Shown here: positions 25,941 to 35,062 of the stretch, piece after piece
How the letters are laid out: each line of letters opens with the position of its first letter
How positions within the stretch are numbered: position 1 is the first letter of the stretch
Source of the DNA: Mesorhizobium sp. WSM4904
Lineage (GTDB): Bacteria > Pseudomonadota > Alphaproteobacteria > Rhizobiales > Rhizobiaceae
Assembly: GCF_029674545.1 (NCBI RefSeq)
Contig: NZ_CP121354.1
Coordinates: forward strand, 4,535,001-4,599,000
DNA length: 64,000 nucleotides
Direction of reading: 5' to 3'
The notes under the pieces: generated by a model
Seen by the model: the letters and a program-made list of their open reading frames with translations, nothing else
Told to the model about the DNA's origin: nothing
Database searches by the model: none
Made by a program: the position numbers and the translations under genes

Positions 25941-26066
25941 AGTCCGGATCGTCGGAAGGCGTTCCGACTATTGGCCGGAGCGCTCTTTCCTTGCGGTAAA
26001 ATAGCACCACATAGCCAAGTTTTTGTTTTTATTTCTTTTTGTGCACCATATGAGTTTTCAGTCGCC

Positions 26067-26095
26067 TTGACGCGCCTGACACCCTCGCCTATAAG
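26067..26095 (+). promoter_or_regulatory. Sigma-70-type promoter of rplM-rpsI
   Basis: TTGACG (26067-26072) and TATAAG (26090-26095) are separated by 17 bases, a near-consensus arrangement, about 140 bases upstream of rplM. Confidence 0.65.
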
Positions 26096-26130
26096 CCCTC
26101 TCGAAGCAGCGGCCCGCAACGGCCGCCGTT

Positions 26131-26177
26131 TTGTTATTGGCGAATGGCCTCAGCGCCCTCGCCAATCCAAGCAACAA
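26131..26177 (+). promoter_or_regulatory. Hairpin in the rplM leader
   Basis: TTGTT pairs with AACAA, and ATTGGCGA (26136-26143) pairs with TCGCCAAT (26159-26166), giving a long stem in the untranslated leader of rplM. It may be a ribosomal protein autoregulatory site. It is not assigned to a known L13 leader class. Confidence 0.4.
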
Positions 26178-26232
26178 AAAACGCCTTTCCTTGTCCCTCG
26201 TGGATGAGGAAGGTCAACCTGAGAGCAAAACC

Positions 26233-26697
26233 ATGGCTACCTTTTCGCAGAAGCCTGCGGATGTGGTGAAGAAGTGGGTGCTGATCGACGCCGAGGGTCT
26301 CGTCGTCGGTCGCCTCGCCACTGTCGTCGCCAACCATCTGCGCGGCAAGCACAAGCCCACCTTCACGCCGCATGTCGATGATGGCGACAACGTCATCGTC
26401 ATCAACGCCGACAAGGTGGTGTTCACCGGCAAGAAGTACACCGACAAGGTCTACTACTGGCACACCGGCCATCCCGGCGGCATCAAGGAGCGCACCGCGC
26501 GCCAGCTGCTCGAGGGCCGTTTCCCCGAGCGCGTCGTCGAGAAGGCCGTCGAGCGCATGATCCCGCGCGGCCCGCTTGGCCGCCGCCAGATGAAGAATCT
26601 TCGCGTCTATGCAGGCGCCGAACATCCGCACGCCGCCCAGCAGCCCGTCACGCTCGACGTGGCCAAGCTGAACCCCAAGAACAAGAGGGCCTCGTAA
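26233..26697 (+). CDS. rplM: Large ribosomal subunit protein uL13
   Basis: This is ribosomal protein L13, 154 residues, an early-assembly 50S protein. Motifs are [20 protein letters not shown], then [28 protein letters not shown] and [20 protein letters not shown]. The start is ATG 26233; an upstream frame to 26131 covers the leader hairpin and is discarded. The stop TAA overlaps the rpsI start by one base. Confidence 0.98.
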   Translation: MATFSQKPADVVKKWVLIDAEGLVVGRLATVVANHLRGKHKPTFTPHVDDGDNVIVINADKVVFTGKKYTDKVYYWHTGHPGGIKERTARQLLEGRFPERVVEKAVERMIPRGPLGRRQMKNLRVYAGAEHPHAAQQPVTLDVAKLNPKNKRAS

Positions 26698-27173
26698 TGG
26701 CTGAGCTTTCCTCGCTCGCAGAACTCGGGACTGTCACGACTGCCGCGCAGCCGGCCGCGCCCGTCCATGTCCAGAAGCTCGACAAGTCGGGCCGCGCCTA
26801 TGCCACCGGCAAGCGCAAGAACGCCATCGCGCGCGTCTGGGTGAAGCCGGGCTCCGGCAAGATCACCGTCAACGACAAGGAATTCGCGACCTATTTCGCG
26901 CGTCCGGTGCTGCAGATGATCCTCAACCAGCCGATCGTCGCGGCAAATCGCGCCGGCCAGTACGACATCGTCGCCACCGTCATCGGCGGCGGCCTGTCCG
27001 GCCAGGCCGGTGCCGTGCGTCACGGCATCTCCAAGGCGCTGACCTATTATGAGCCGGCGCTGCGCGCGGTGCTCAAGAAGGGCGGCTTCCTCACCCGCGA
27101 CAGTCGCGTGGTCGAGCGCAAGAAGTACGGCAAAGCGAAGGCCCGCCGCAGCTTCCAGTTCTCGAAGCGCTAA
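26697..27173 (+). CDS. rpsI: Small ribosomal subunit protein uS9
   Basis: This is ribosomal protein S9, 158 residues, with a typical alphaproteobacterial N-terminal extension of about 30 residues. The core begins [20 protein letters not shown], continues [10 protein letters not shown], and ends with the conserved [15 protein letters not shown], whose C-terminal Lys-Arg touches P-site tRNA. It is translationally coupled to rplM. Confidence 0.98.
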   Translation: MAELSSLAELGTVTTAAQPAAPVHVQKLDKSGRAYATGKRKNAIARVWVKPGSGKITVNDKEFATYFARPVLQMILNQPIVAANRAGQYDIVATVIGGGLSGQAGAVRHGISKALTYYEPALRAVLKKGGFLTRDSRVVERKKYGKAKARRSFQFSKR

Positions 27174-27217
27174 GGAGCGCTTGGGGCCAAGTTTTCCAAG
27201 CGCTAAGCGCTACACGA

Positions 27218-28261
27218 TCAAGCTTCCCAAAAGGCTGCCTCCGGGCGGCCTTTTGTTTTCAGGTATGGTCGGGTCAATCCCGTCAGATAACGCCGAACTG
27301 GCTGATCGAACGAGCGCAGCACGACGCCTGATGCAGCGACGATGGCGATGGACGCGACGAAAGCCGCGAGATTGTAAGCGGCCAAATCATGCGTGGCCCT
27401 CACGATCAGCAGCGAGCAAAAGTAAAACAGCGGTCGGTGGATGGCATAAAGCGGATAGGAGATATCCCCGAGCCACTGCGACCAGCCTACCGATTTCGAG
27501 GGCATCTTCTCGTCGCTGGCGGCGGCCACCAAAATTATCGCGCAGAATACCGCGTCAGTCAGCAGGAAGAGTATCCCGGGCGGCCTGATCGACGTGGGCA
27601 TGGCGAGAATGAGAACGACGCCGGCAGCGCAAAAAAGCCAACCGAACCGAACTGCCGTCCATTGCAGCTTCTTCGACATACGGTACACGAGCACGCCCAG
27701 AAAAAAGCCTAGGAGCGCGCGGGCAAACAACATCAGCATCCTTATTTCCGGTTGGAGTAAGATGCAGATTGCGGACACGATGACCACGGCAATCAACAGG
27801 CCCTGCGCCCGCCGGCTATAAAGCCACGCGGCGTAGATCACATTGACGACAACCTCGAAGAACAGCGACCAGAAGACCGTATTGAGAGGAAACAGTTCGT
27901 CTCCCTCGGCTATGGCCAGTTTCGGGAGCAGAATCAGGGAACCCGAGAACTGAGCGCCCAACGTCCATAGATCGCCGGGATGCGCGGTATAATGGGCTAA
28001 TCCAGCCAAAAGTCCCAGCACGCTGCCAACCACAATCATCGGCCAGAGGCGGATGAAACGCGCCAGGAAGAAGGCTGATTGGGCCAGTCCGCCTCTCAAC
28101 TTGTCCTCGTAAGAAAGCGCGATCACGAAGCCGCTGAGAACAAAGAAAAGATCGACGGCCAAATAGCCGCTTGGGACGACATCGACGCAATTGTGAAAAA
28201 GCATGACGCCGATAGCCGCGATGCCACGAAGCAGATCCAGCGTCACGTATCGCCTGTGCAC
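27218..28261 (-). CDS. Acyltransferase family membrane protein (OafA/NodX-like)
   Basis: This is an integral membrane O-acyltransferase of 347 residues with about ten hydrophobic segments. The N-terminus TLDLLRGIAAIGVMLFHNC holds the conserved Arg and His of the acyltransferase_3 family, and AVDLFFVLSGFVIA is the second hallmark. These proteins acetylate surface polysaccharides or modify lipids. The last residues are encoded in the rpsI terminator, so the C-terminus may have drifted. Base composition is a little lower in GC than neighbours. Confidence 0.9.
   Translation of the reverse strand: MHRRYVTLDLLRGIAAIGVMLFHNCVDVVPSGYLAVDLFFVLSGFVIALSYEDKLRGGLAQSAFFLARFIRLWPMIVVGSVLGLLAGLAHYTAHPGDLWTLGAQFSGSLILLPKLAIAEGDELFPLNTVFWSLFFEVVVNVIYAAWLYSRRAQGLLIAVVIVSAICILLQPEIRMLMLFARALLGFFLGVLVYRMSKKLQWTAVRFGWLFCAAGVVLILAMPTSIRPPGILFLLTDAVFCAIILVAAASDEKMPSKSVGWSQWLGDISYPLYAIHRPLFYFCSLLIVRATHDLAAYNLAAFVASIAIVAASGVVLRSFDQPVRRYLTGLTRPYLKTKGRPEAAFWEA
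27229..27259 (+). terminator. Rho-independent terminator of rplM-rpsI
   Basis: AAAAGGC...GCC and GGGCGGCCTTTT form a GC-rich hairpin followed by GTTTT, 55 bases after rpsI. Its left part overlaps the last codons of the convergent acyltransferase gene. Confidence 0.8.
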
Positions 28262-28466
28262 GCCATTCTCCTTCAGCTGAAGACAAGTGAATCTCGAGCC
28301 GGCTTCCCCGCGCCGCGGCCAAAATGCGTGGTGATCGTCGAGATCGACCTCTATCGCACCAACCGCCCGACTCTAGTCAGTTGTGAAGCCCGCCGACAGG
28401 GTGCGCCCCCTTCGCCAAAGGGAGAAGGACCATGCTCTTTACGGATGTTTGCCGCGTTCGGCCGAG

Positions 28467-29378
28467 CTAATGCCAGCGCCCGGCCGGCGTCTTGATGTAG
28501 TCGATGAAGGCACGCAGCGGCGCTGGCACTAGACGGCGTCCGGGATAATAGAGGAACGGCCCGGAAAATTCCTGCCACCACGGCTCCAGCACTGGTTCGA
28601 GCGCGCCGCTCTCGAAATGCGGGCGCACCCAGTCCTCGAAGAGCCAGAGAATGCCGACGCCGGCGATCGCCGCATCGATGGCGAGATCGACGCCTCCACC
28701 GATGCTGACGACCAATGGGCCCGTGGGATCGACCCGCACCACCTCGCCGTCGCGCTCGAACTCCCAAGGCGTCATGACCCCGCTGGGAAAGCGACCGCGC
28801 ACGCAGGCATGGGCAAGCAGGTCACGCGGGTGCTGCGGCCGACCGTGCCGGTCAAGGTAGGACGGCGCGGCGGAGGTCGTGAAGCGCTGCGCGCGGGGCC
28901 CGATCGGCACCGCGATCATGTCCTGCTCCAACCGCTCATCATAGCGGATTCCGGCGTCGCAGCTGGCCGCCAGCAGGTCGACAAAGTTCTCCTCCGCGAT
29001 CACCTCCAGCCGGATGGCCGGATAGGCGGCGAGAAATCCCGGAACGATTTTTGGCAGCACCAGCCGCGAGGCGCTTATCGGCACGTTGAGACGCAAGGTC
29101 CCGGCGGGCCGGTCGCGAAAGCCGTTCACCACATCGAGCGCAGCTTCTACCTCGCCCAATGCGGGGCCGAGCCGCGCCAGCAGGCTGGCGCCAGCCTCGG
29201 TCAAAGCAACGCTGCGCGTGGTGCGGTTGAAGAGCCTAACACCGAGCTGAGTTTCCAGACGGCGGATGGCTTCGCTTAGCGCGGAGGCGCTGCCCGCCGT
29301 CGCACGGGCTCCTTCGCGAAAACCGCCGGCGCGCGCCACCGCCATAAACGCCTGGAGATCGTTGAGGTCCGCCGTCAT
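28467..29378 (-). CDS. LysR family transcriptional regulator
   Basis: This is a 303-residue regulator with an N-terminal winged helix-turn-helix (LNDLQAFMAVARAGGFREGA, then SALSEAIRRLETQLGVRLFNR) and a periplasmic-binding-protein-like effector domain. It is divergent from an aldo/keto reductase gene 95 bases away, which is its likely target. The effector is unknown. A short stretch of the same composition at 28262-28466 between this gene and the acyltransferase shows no gene. Confidence 0.92.
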   Translation of the reverse strand: MTADLNDLQAFMAVARAGGFREGARATAGSASALSEAIRRLETQLGVRLFNRTTRSVALTEAGASLLARLGPALGEVEAALDVVNGFRDRPAGTLRLNVPISASRLVLPKIVPGFLAAYPAIRLEVIAEENFVDLLAASCDAGIRYDERLEQDMIAVPIGPRAQRFTTSAAPSYLDRHGRPQHPRDLLAHACVRGRFPSGVMTPWEFERDGEVVRVDPTGPLVVSIGGGVDLAIDAAIAGVGILWLFEDWVRPHFESGALEPVLEPWWQEFSGPFLYYPGRRLVPAPLRAFIDYIKTPAGRWH

Positions 29379-29473
29379 TGTCCTAAATTTCGCACAAGCT
29401 GTACCGATTATAGTCGATTATCGGAACAGCAACCATGCCCTATCTCCGCTGTCGACAGCGAAGGAGAACCACG

Positions 29474-30346
29474 ATGTCCAGCGTAGACAAATCCGGCACC
29501 TACAAACTCGGCGACCGCTCGGTCCACCGCCTCGGCTACGGCGCGATGCAGCTTGCGGGCAAAGGCGTGTTCGGTCCGCCGAAGGACCATGACGCGGCAA
29601 TCGCCGTGCTGCGCGAAGCGGTGGCGCAAGGCGTGAACCATATCGACACCAGTGACTATTACGGACCGCACGTCACCAACAGATTGATCCGCGAAGCGCT
29701 GGCGCCCTATCCTGACGATCTCGTCATCGTCACAAAGATCGGCGCCCGCCGCGGCAGCGACGCGTCCTGGCTGCCGGCCTTCACAGCCGATGAACTCGAG
29801 CAGGCAGTGCACGACAACCTTCGCAATCTTGGCCTCGAGGCGATGGACGTCGTCAATCTGCGCATCATGTTCGGGGTGCACGGTCCGGCGGAAGGCTCCA
29901 TCGAGGCGCAAGTCACCAAGCTTGCCGAGTTGCAGCGCAAAGGCCTCGTGCGCCATATCGGTTTGAGCAACGTGACCCGCGCGCAGATCGCGGAGGGCCG
30001 CAGGATCTGCGACATCGTTTGCGTGCAGAACCAATACAATCTGGCGCACAGGCAAGACGACGCGCTGATCGATGAGCTTGCCCGCGACGGCATCGCCTAT
30101 GTGCCGTTCTTCCCGCTCGGCGGTTTCAGCCCGCTGCAGTCCTCGACCTTGTCGGGCGTCGCGGAACAGCTCGGCGCGACGCCGATGCAGGTCGCGCTGG
30201 CGTGGCTGCTGCGGCGCTCGCCGAACATCCTGCTGATCCCAGGCACGTCGTCGGTCGGGCATCTGCGGGAGAATCTTGCGGCGGCGGAGCTGGAGCTATC
30301 GGCGGAGGTGCTGAGCGAATTGGACGGGGTCGCGAAAGCTGCGTGA
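29474..30346 (+). CDS. Aldo/keto reductase
   Basis: This is an NADPH-dependent oxidoreductase of 290 residues. It has the catalytic Asp/Tyr region NHIDTSDYYGPHVTNRLIRE, a Lys in IVTKIG, and the C-terminal cofactor loop ILLIPGTSSVGHLRENLAA. It starts at ATG 29474 behind AAGGAGA; the frame extends upstream without support. It probably belongs to the AKR family of YhdN/PdxI-like reductases and is regulated by the divergent LysR gene. Confidence 0.92.
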   Translation: MSSVDKSGTYKLGDRSVHRLGYGAMQLAGKGVFGPPKDHDAAIAVLREAVAQGVNHIDTSDYYGPHVTNRLIREALAPYPDDLVIVTKIGARRGSDASWLPAFTADELEQAVHDNLRNLGLEAMDVVNLRIMFGVHGPAEGSIEAQVTKLAELQRKGLVRHIGLSNVTRAQIAEGRRICDIVCVQNQYNLAHRQDDALIDELARDGIAYVPFFPLGGFSPLQSSTLSGVAEQLGATPMQVALAWLLRRSPNILLIPGTSSVGHLRENLAAAELELSAEVLSELDGVAKAA

Positions 30347-30353
30347 TTGGCTG

Positions 30354-30540
30354 ATCTCCCCCCTTGTGGGGGAGATGGCCGGCAGGCCAGAGGGGGGCGC
30401 GAAGGAACGCCAGCCTCAACGGGCTTGCTATAAATGATGACTTGGAAATACGGGCGCGATTGGCCTAGACGCTGGACAGGCCGGCGGGACAGCGCCCCCC
30501 TCTGCCCTGACGGGCATCTCCCCGCTTGCGGGGAGATTGG
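30354..30540. repeat. Inverted pair of C-type intergenic repeats
   Basis: The left element has ATCTCCCC...GGGGAGAT and continues GGCCGGCAGGCCAGAGGGG; the right element is the same in reverse (GCGCCCCCCTCTGCC, GGGCATCTCCCC, GGGGAGAT). They lie 100 bases apart between the aldo/keto reductase and GDPD genes. The design resembles rhizobial intergenic mosaic elements (RIME-like). About 90 bases between them hold no gene. Confidence 0.75.
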
Positions 30541-30558
30541 CGGCTTCCGCGCCGCGCT

Positions 30559-31617
30559 CTAATTGATACTCGCCGTATGAGCCGGCTCTGCAGTCCGGCC
30601 ATCGGCCGTATAAGGCACTCGATACCCGTTCGCCGCCAGCCATTCGATCGCCGCCTTCGGCTCGTCGGTCTGGATGATGGTGGCTCCGCGGTCGACCCAG
30701 AAACCCCAGGCTTCGCGCGGCAGGCTGGCGGCCACTGCCAGCTCGTCGCCGCGGCCGCCGGCGAGGAAGCCGCCCGGCTTGTTGACGATGGCATAGGTGT
30801 CGGCCCAGAGGTGCCAGTCACCTCGGATCGCCACCGCTCGCATACGAGTGCTGAACAGCGGCCCGCCGCTCGTCGTCAGCATCTCGGCACCGTTGCGCCA
30901 GGCGATCAGCTCGATGGCGCGAGGCGCGAATGCCTTGTCAACCTCGCCGGCAAAGGTGGCATCGTGCACGGCATCGTCGGCGAGGATCGGCATGAACTGG
31001 AAGCCGCCGCCCGCCTGGGCAAGCGCTGTCCTGGCCGCATCGATGCGCTGGCGGTTCCACAGGTTTTCCTTGACTATAACCTGCTCGGCCATGCCGAGAT
31101 CGCGGGCGACCGCGATCATGCCGGGCAGGTCCGTCACCTCCAGCTTGTTGTCGAGGTTGATCAGGATCCGATCCTTGGCCGCGAGCAGCATCTCGCGCAG
31201 CGTCGATACCGGCTCGTCGGTGACCGCGCCCGTACCTTCGATCACCAGCCGGCATTTCTTCAGCTCGGCCAGCGTGTATTTCGCCACTTCGCCCTTACAG
31301 GTGGTCGTGCGGTCGAGCCAGCTGTCATGCACGATGACGAACGCGCCGTCCTTCGAGCGCCTGACATCGACCTCGACGATTTCCGCGCCGATCGCGATCG
31401 AACCCTCGACCGCGGCAAGCGAGTTCTCGGCATAGAGCGTCTTGCCGGCCTGCATGCTGCCGGCCCGGTGCGCGGCGATCATCACATGGTCGCGCCACTG
31501 GTTGGCGTGCTCGAAGCGGTCGAGGATTTGGGCAGCGCGCGTCTCGCCGGCCAAAGCCTGGCTCGAGGCAGTCGCAAGCGTGGCGGACAGAAGCAGGCTC
31601 AGCCAGAGTGTTCGCAT
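30559..31617 (-). CDS. Glycerophosphodiester phosphodiesterase family protein
   Basis: This is a secreted GDPD-type enzyme of 352 residues with a signal peptide (LWLSLLLSATLATASSQALA). The TIM-barrel active site shows MIAAHRAGS with the catalytic His, YAENSLAAVEGS, EVDVRRSKDGAFVIVHD and DEPVSTLREML. GDPDs split glycerophosphodiesters to glycerol-3-phosphate and alcohol. The start is ATG 31617; the frame runs upstream over family A repeat DNA, but that is not credible. C-terminal extra region is GDPD-like (ADTYAIVNKPGG). Confidence 0.9.
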   Translation of the reverse strand: MRTLWLSLLLSATLATASSQALAGETRAAQILDRFEHANQWRDHVMIAAHRAGSMQAGKTLYAENSLAAVEGSIAIGAEIVEVDVRRSKDGAFVIVHDSWLDRTTTCKGEVAKYTLAELKKCRLVIEGTGAVTDEPVSTLREMLLAAKDRILINLDNKLEVTDLPGMIAVARDLGMAEQVIVKENLWNRQRIDAARTALAQAGGGFQFMPILADDAVHDATFAGEVDKAFAPRAIELIAWRNGAEMLTTSGGPLFSTRMRAVAIRGDWHLWADTYAIVNKPGGFLAGGRGDELAVAASLPREAWGFWVDRGATIIQTDEPKAAIEWLAANGYRVPYTADGRTAEPAHTASIN

Positions 31618-31712
31618 CAGGGGGAATCGCTCCGTTCCGGGTCGGGACCCGGTTAGGCGATCCCCATGACAGGGCGGTGAACGAAGCCGGCTAGCTGTCT
31701 CCTTGTTTTGGC

Positions 31713-31748
31713 GCAATTGCGGGCGGAAAATACTTTTTCTGGAATTGC
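31713..31748. repeat. Palindromic intergenic repeat, family A copy 3
   Basis: A shortened copy with GCAATTGC and GGAATTGC arms. It ends five bases before the acyltransferase stop codon at 31754. Confidence 0.6.
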
Positions 31749-31753
31749 TTGGG

Positions 31754-32968
31754 TCAAATCCGCTTGGAAAGGCGACGGAACCACGCCAGCGCCGGCATCT
31801 CGACAAGACGCCAGGAGAACCAGGACGCAACGATGACGGCAATCAACATCGCCACGATCGCGGCGAAGCCGATCCATGGCGAGCCGACGCCGAAGCCGGC
31901 CACCTGATCGCCGCGCAGGGTCATGCCGCCGACGATGCCAAACCCGAGCTTGCGCTCGATGAGGCCGCCGATGTTGATCATGCGCGCCTGGACGAAGATG
32001 TGGATCATGTAGATCGAGTAGGAGAGCGAGCCGAGCAGCAGCAACGGACGGCTGCGCAGCAGCGCACTGACCAGGCCACCCTCGTGAGCGAAGAGGTAGA
32101 GGGCCAGCGCGAAGACGACGGGTGCTGCAATGCCGGCGTCATTCGTTCCGGCGACAGAAACGAACATCCCGATCACCGCGATCATGACGAGCTCGGCCAG
32201 CGTCCAGGCGATGCGCCCTGCCCCGCCGACCATCGCCTGTCGCGCCTCTGCAATGGAATCGTGCTGAAACCAGGCAAGCAGCGCGCCGAGCGAGAAGCCG
32301 TAAAGGCAGCGGATGAAGCCGAAATCGAAGGACACGTCCATATGACGGGTCGAAAAGGCAAGCAGGAAGAAGGGCGCCGTCACGGCGGCGGCCATGAACC
32401 AAATCCAGGCGCGCTTGCCAGTCGCGAACACCACGCCGGCAAAGAGCAGATAGGTGAAGAACTCGGCAGAAATGCTCCAGCTCGGGGCATTCCAGCTCAG
32501 TTGATCCTCCACCCCCATGCCCTGCAGCAGGAAGAGATTGGCGATGAGGCTTCTCACGTCGAAGCCGCCGGTGAATGGCGCGGAACCCGTTCCGTGCAGT
32601 GCCGGCAGCACCAGCCGCACGGCCTCGAAGCCGGCGAAGGCGGTGAGCATCAGGAGATGCAGAGGGTAGATGCGGCCGAAACGCACCAGCGCGAAGCTGG
32701 CAAACCCGTCCGGCTCGCCCAGCCGGCTGCCATAGGAGCTGGCGATGACGAAACCGGACAGCACGAAGAAGAAATCGACGAACAGATAGGAGCCGCCGAC
32801 GAAGGCGCTTTGGGAAATCATCGACGTCGTCGGGAAATGGAACAGCGCCACCAAAAGCGCGCAGATGCCGCGCCAGGAATCGAGCACCAGGAAGCGCTCG
32901 CTGGCCGCCGTACCGGTCCGGGTCGCCGCCGGAGCGGGTGCGAGGTTCAGCAAGGCCGCTTCGGTCAT
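31754..32968 (-). CDS. Acyltransferase family membrane protein
   Basis: This is a second acyltransferase_3 family membrane protein, 404 residues with about ten spans. LDSWRGICALLVALFHFP holds the conserved Arg and His, and YLFVDFFFVLSGFVIASSY and the late SYSIYMIHIF are family marks. It is not a close copy of the gene at 27218. The start is ATG 32968; an open frame to 33136 has no support. It probably acylates a surface glycan, but no direct evidence is visible here. Confidence 0.9.
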   Translation of the reverse strand: MTEAALLNLAPAPAATRTGTAASERFLVLDSWRGICALLVALFHFPTTSMISQSAFVGGSYLFVDFFFVLSGFVIASSYGSRLGEPDGFASFALVRFGRIYPLHLLMLTAFAGFEAVRLVLPALHGTGSAPFTGGFDVRSLIANLFLLQGMGVEDQLSWNAPSWSISAEFFTYLLFAGVVFATGKRAWIWFMAAAVTAPFFLLAFSTRHMDVSFDFGFIRCLYGFSLGALLAWFQHDSIAEARQAMVGGAGRIAWTLAELVMIAVIGMFVSVAGTNDAGIAAPVVFALALYLFAHEGGLVSALLRSRPLLLLGSLSYSIYMIHIFVQARMINIGGLIERKLGFGIVGGMTLRGDQVAGFGVGSPWIGFAAIVAMLIAVIVASWFSWRLVEMPALAWFRRLSKRI

Positions 32969-33092
32969 AATGATACAAATCCTGTGTTGCCCTGGCACTC
33001 GGCGAGCGCCGTTCCGTATCCGCAAGCTGTGACTGGCATGTTGCGTGCCGGTTCTGTAGTTGTGGCTGCCCGTTGACAACCGAGGACCCGCA

Positions 33093-34094
33093 ATGGCGAA
33101 CCAAGAGATCGACCACGCCTTCACCGCCCGTTCCAAGACGGGCGCGTCGTTCGAGCCGACCTATGCCGGGGCGCTGTCGTTCATGCGGCGCAAATATACG
33201 AAGGACGTGAAGGGCGCGGACGCCGTCGTGTGGGGCATTCCCTTTGACGCCGCGGTCACCAACCGACCCGGTGCGCGCTTCGGGCCGCAGGCGATTCGGC
33301 GCGCCTCGGCGATCCTCGACAACGATCCGCAATATCCGTTCTCGCGCGACCTGTTCGAGCAGCTCGCGGTGGTCGACTATGGCGACTGCCTGCTCGACAG
33401 CGGCAACCATCAGAAGACTCCGGGCGCGATCGAGCGCGAGGCGGCCAAGATCCTGAGATCAGGCGCCTTCCTCTTGACGCTCGGCGGCGATCATTTCGTT
33501 ACCTGGCCGCTGCTCAAGGCGCATGCCGCGATCCACGGGCCGCTGGCACTGGTTCAGTTCGACGCGCATCAGGACACCTGGCCGGACGACGGGAAGCGCA
33601 TCGACCACGGTTCCTTCGTCGCCCGTGCGGTGAACGAAGGCATCATCGATCCCGACCGCTCGATCCAGATCGGCATCCGCACGCATGCGCCGGACACGTT
33701 CGGCATCAAGATCCTCTACGGCCACGAGGTCGAGGAAATGCGCGCCTCCGACATCGCCTATGCGATCGTCGAGCGGACCGGCGGCAGGAAGACCTATCTC
33801 ACCTTCGACATCGACTGCCTCGACCCGGCCTTCGCGCCCGGTACCGGCACGCCCGTAGCCGGCGGCCCTTCATCGGCCAAGATGCTTTCGACGCTGCGCC
33901 AGCTCGGCCAGGTCGATATCGTCGGCGCCGATGTCGTCGAGGTTGCGCCGGCCTACGATCATGCCGATATTACGGCGATCGCCGGATCGATCATTGCCAT
34001 GCATTATCTTGGCCTGGTGGCCGAACGGAAGGCGCGGCTCGAGGACCTGAACAACGGCACTCATGCAGTTCTGCATAACGCAAACGGCATATAG
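33093..34094 (+). CDS. speB: Agmatinase (ureohydrolase family)
   Basis: This ureohydrolase of 333 residues hydrolyses agmatine to putrescine and urea. The binuclear manganese site is seen in TLGGDHFVTWP, FDAHQDTW and TFDIDCLDPAFAPGTGTPV. The N-terminal GIPFDAAVTNRPGARFGP is typical of agmatinases rather than arginases. The start is ATG 33093 behind GAGGA. The next gene is argC, so both lie in arginine/polyamine metabolism. Confidence 0.93.
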   Translation: MANQEIDHAFTARSKTGASFEPTYAGALSFMRRKYTKDVKGADAVVWGIPFDAAVTNRPGARFGPQAIRRASAILDNDPQYPFSRDLFEQLAVVDYGDCLLDSGNHQKTPGAIEREAAKILRSGAFLLTLGGDHFVTWPLLKAHAAIHGPLALVQFDAHQDTWPDDGKRIDHGSFVARAVNEGIIDPDRSIQIGIRTHAPDTFGIKILYGHEVEEMRASDIAYAIVERTGGRKTYLTFDIDCLDPAFAPGTGTPVAGGPSSAKMLSTLRQLGQVDIVGADVVEVAPAYDHADITAIAGSIIAMHYLGLVAERKARLEDLNNGTHAVLHNANGI

Positions 34095-34123
34095 TATTGA
34101 AATTGCAAGGAATTTGGTAACCG

Positions 34124-35056
34124 ATGAAACCGAAAATCTTCATTGACGGCGAGCATGGCACGACGGGCCTGCAGATCAGGGCGCTGCTGGCCGACCGCGG
34201 CGACCTGGAGATCATCTCCATTCCCGCCGAGCGCCGCAAGGAAGCCGCGGCCAGGGCCGAATTCCTCAACGCCGCCGATGTCGCCATTCTCTGCCTGCCG
34301 GATGCCGCGGCCAAGGAGAGCGTGTCGCTGATCGAGAACGGCACGACCAAGGTCATCGACGCTTCGACCGCGCATCGCGTGGCCGAGGGCTGGGAATATG
34401 GCTTTGCCGAAATGGACAAGGATCAGGCGAAGAAGATCGCCAGCGCCAAGCGCATCGCCAACCCCGGCTGCTGGCCGCAAGGTCCGATCGCGACGCTGCG
34501 GCCGCTGGTTTCGGCCGGCCTGCTGCCCGCCGATTTCCCGGTCACCGTCAACGGCATTTCCGGCTATTCCGGCGGCGGCCGCCCGATGATCGAGGACTAT
34601 GTCGGCAAGGGCGAGGATGCGCCCGAGTTCCTGCCCTATGGCCTGACGCTGCAGCACAAGCATGTGCCGGAGCTCAGGACCTACGCAAAACTGTCGCACG
34701 ATCCGATCATGCAGCCGGCGGTCGGCAATTTCGCGCAAGGCATGATCACGGTGGTGCCGCTGCAGCTCGGCGGCCTCCATCGCGTGCCGACGGGAGCCGA
34801 GCTCCATGCAGCGATCGCCGACCACTACGCCTCGATCGATGGCGGCGTGGTCGAGGTCGCGCCCTACACGCATATGGAGCGCCTGCCGGAGATCGACCCG
34901 GAGGTCTATAACGGCACCAACCGGATGAAGGTCTATGTGTTCGCCAATGACGAGCGGGCGCAGGCGCTGCTGCTCGCCGTCTACGACAATCTCGGCAAGG
35001 GTGCCTCGGGCGCTGCCGTGCAGAACCTGGACCTGATGCTCGGCATCGCGCATTGA
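34124..35056 (+). CDS. argC: N-acetyl-gamma-glutamyl-phosphate reductase, type 2
   Basis: This reductase of 310 residues makes N-acetylglutamate semialdehyde in arginine synthesis. It has the N-terminal IFIDGEHGTTGLQI, the catalytic Cys in IANPGCWPQGPI, and NGISGYSGGGRPMI, with HKHVPEL later. The short length and these motifs fit the AGPR type 2 branch (EC 1.2.1.38) common in alphaproteobacteria. It begins 29 bases after the agmatinase stop. Confidence 0.95.
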   Translation: MKPKIFIDGEHGTTGLQIRALLADRGDLEIISIPAERRKEAAARAEFLNAADVAILCLPDAAAKESVSLIENGTTKVIDASTAHRVAEGWEYGFAEMDKDQAKKIASAKRIANPGCWPQGPIATLRPLVSAGLLPADFPVTVNGISGYSGGGRPMIEDYVGKGEDAPEFLPYGLTLQHKHVPELRTYAKLSHDPIMQPAVGNFAQGMITVVPLQLGGLHRVPTGAELHAAIADHYASIDGGVVEVAPYTHMERLPEIDPEVYNGTNRMKVYVFANDERAQALLLAVYDNLGKGASGAAVQNLDLMLGIAH

Positions 35057-35062
35057 GCGACG

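Noticed and set aside
31703..33076. 457-residue frame antisense to the acyltransferase
   Set aside because: Low-complexity His/Glu/Arg-rich complement of a membrane protein.
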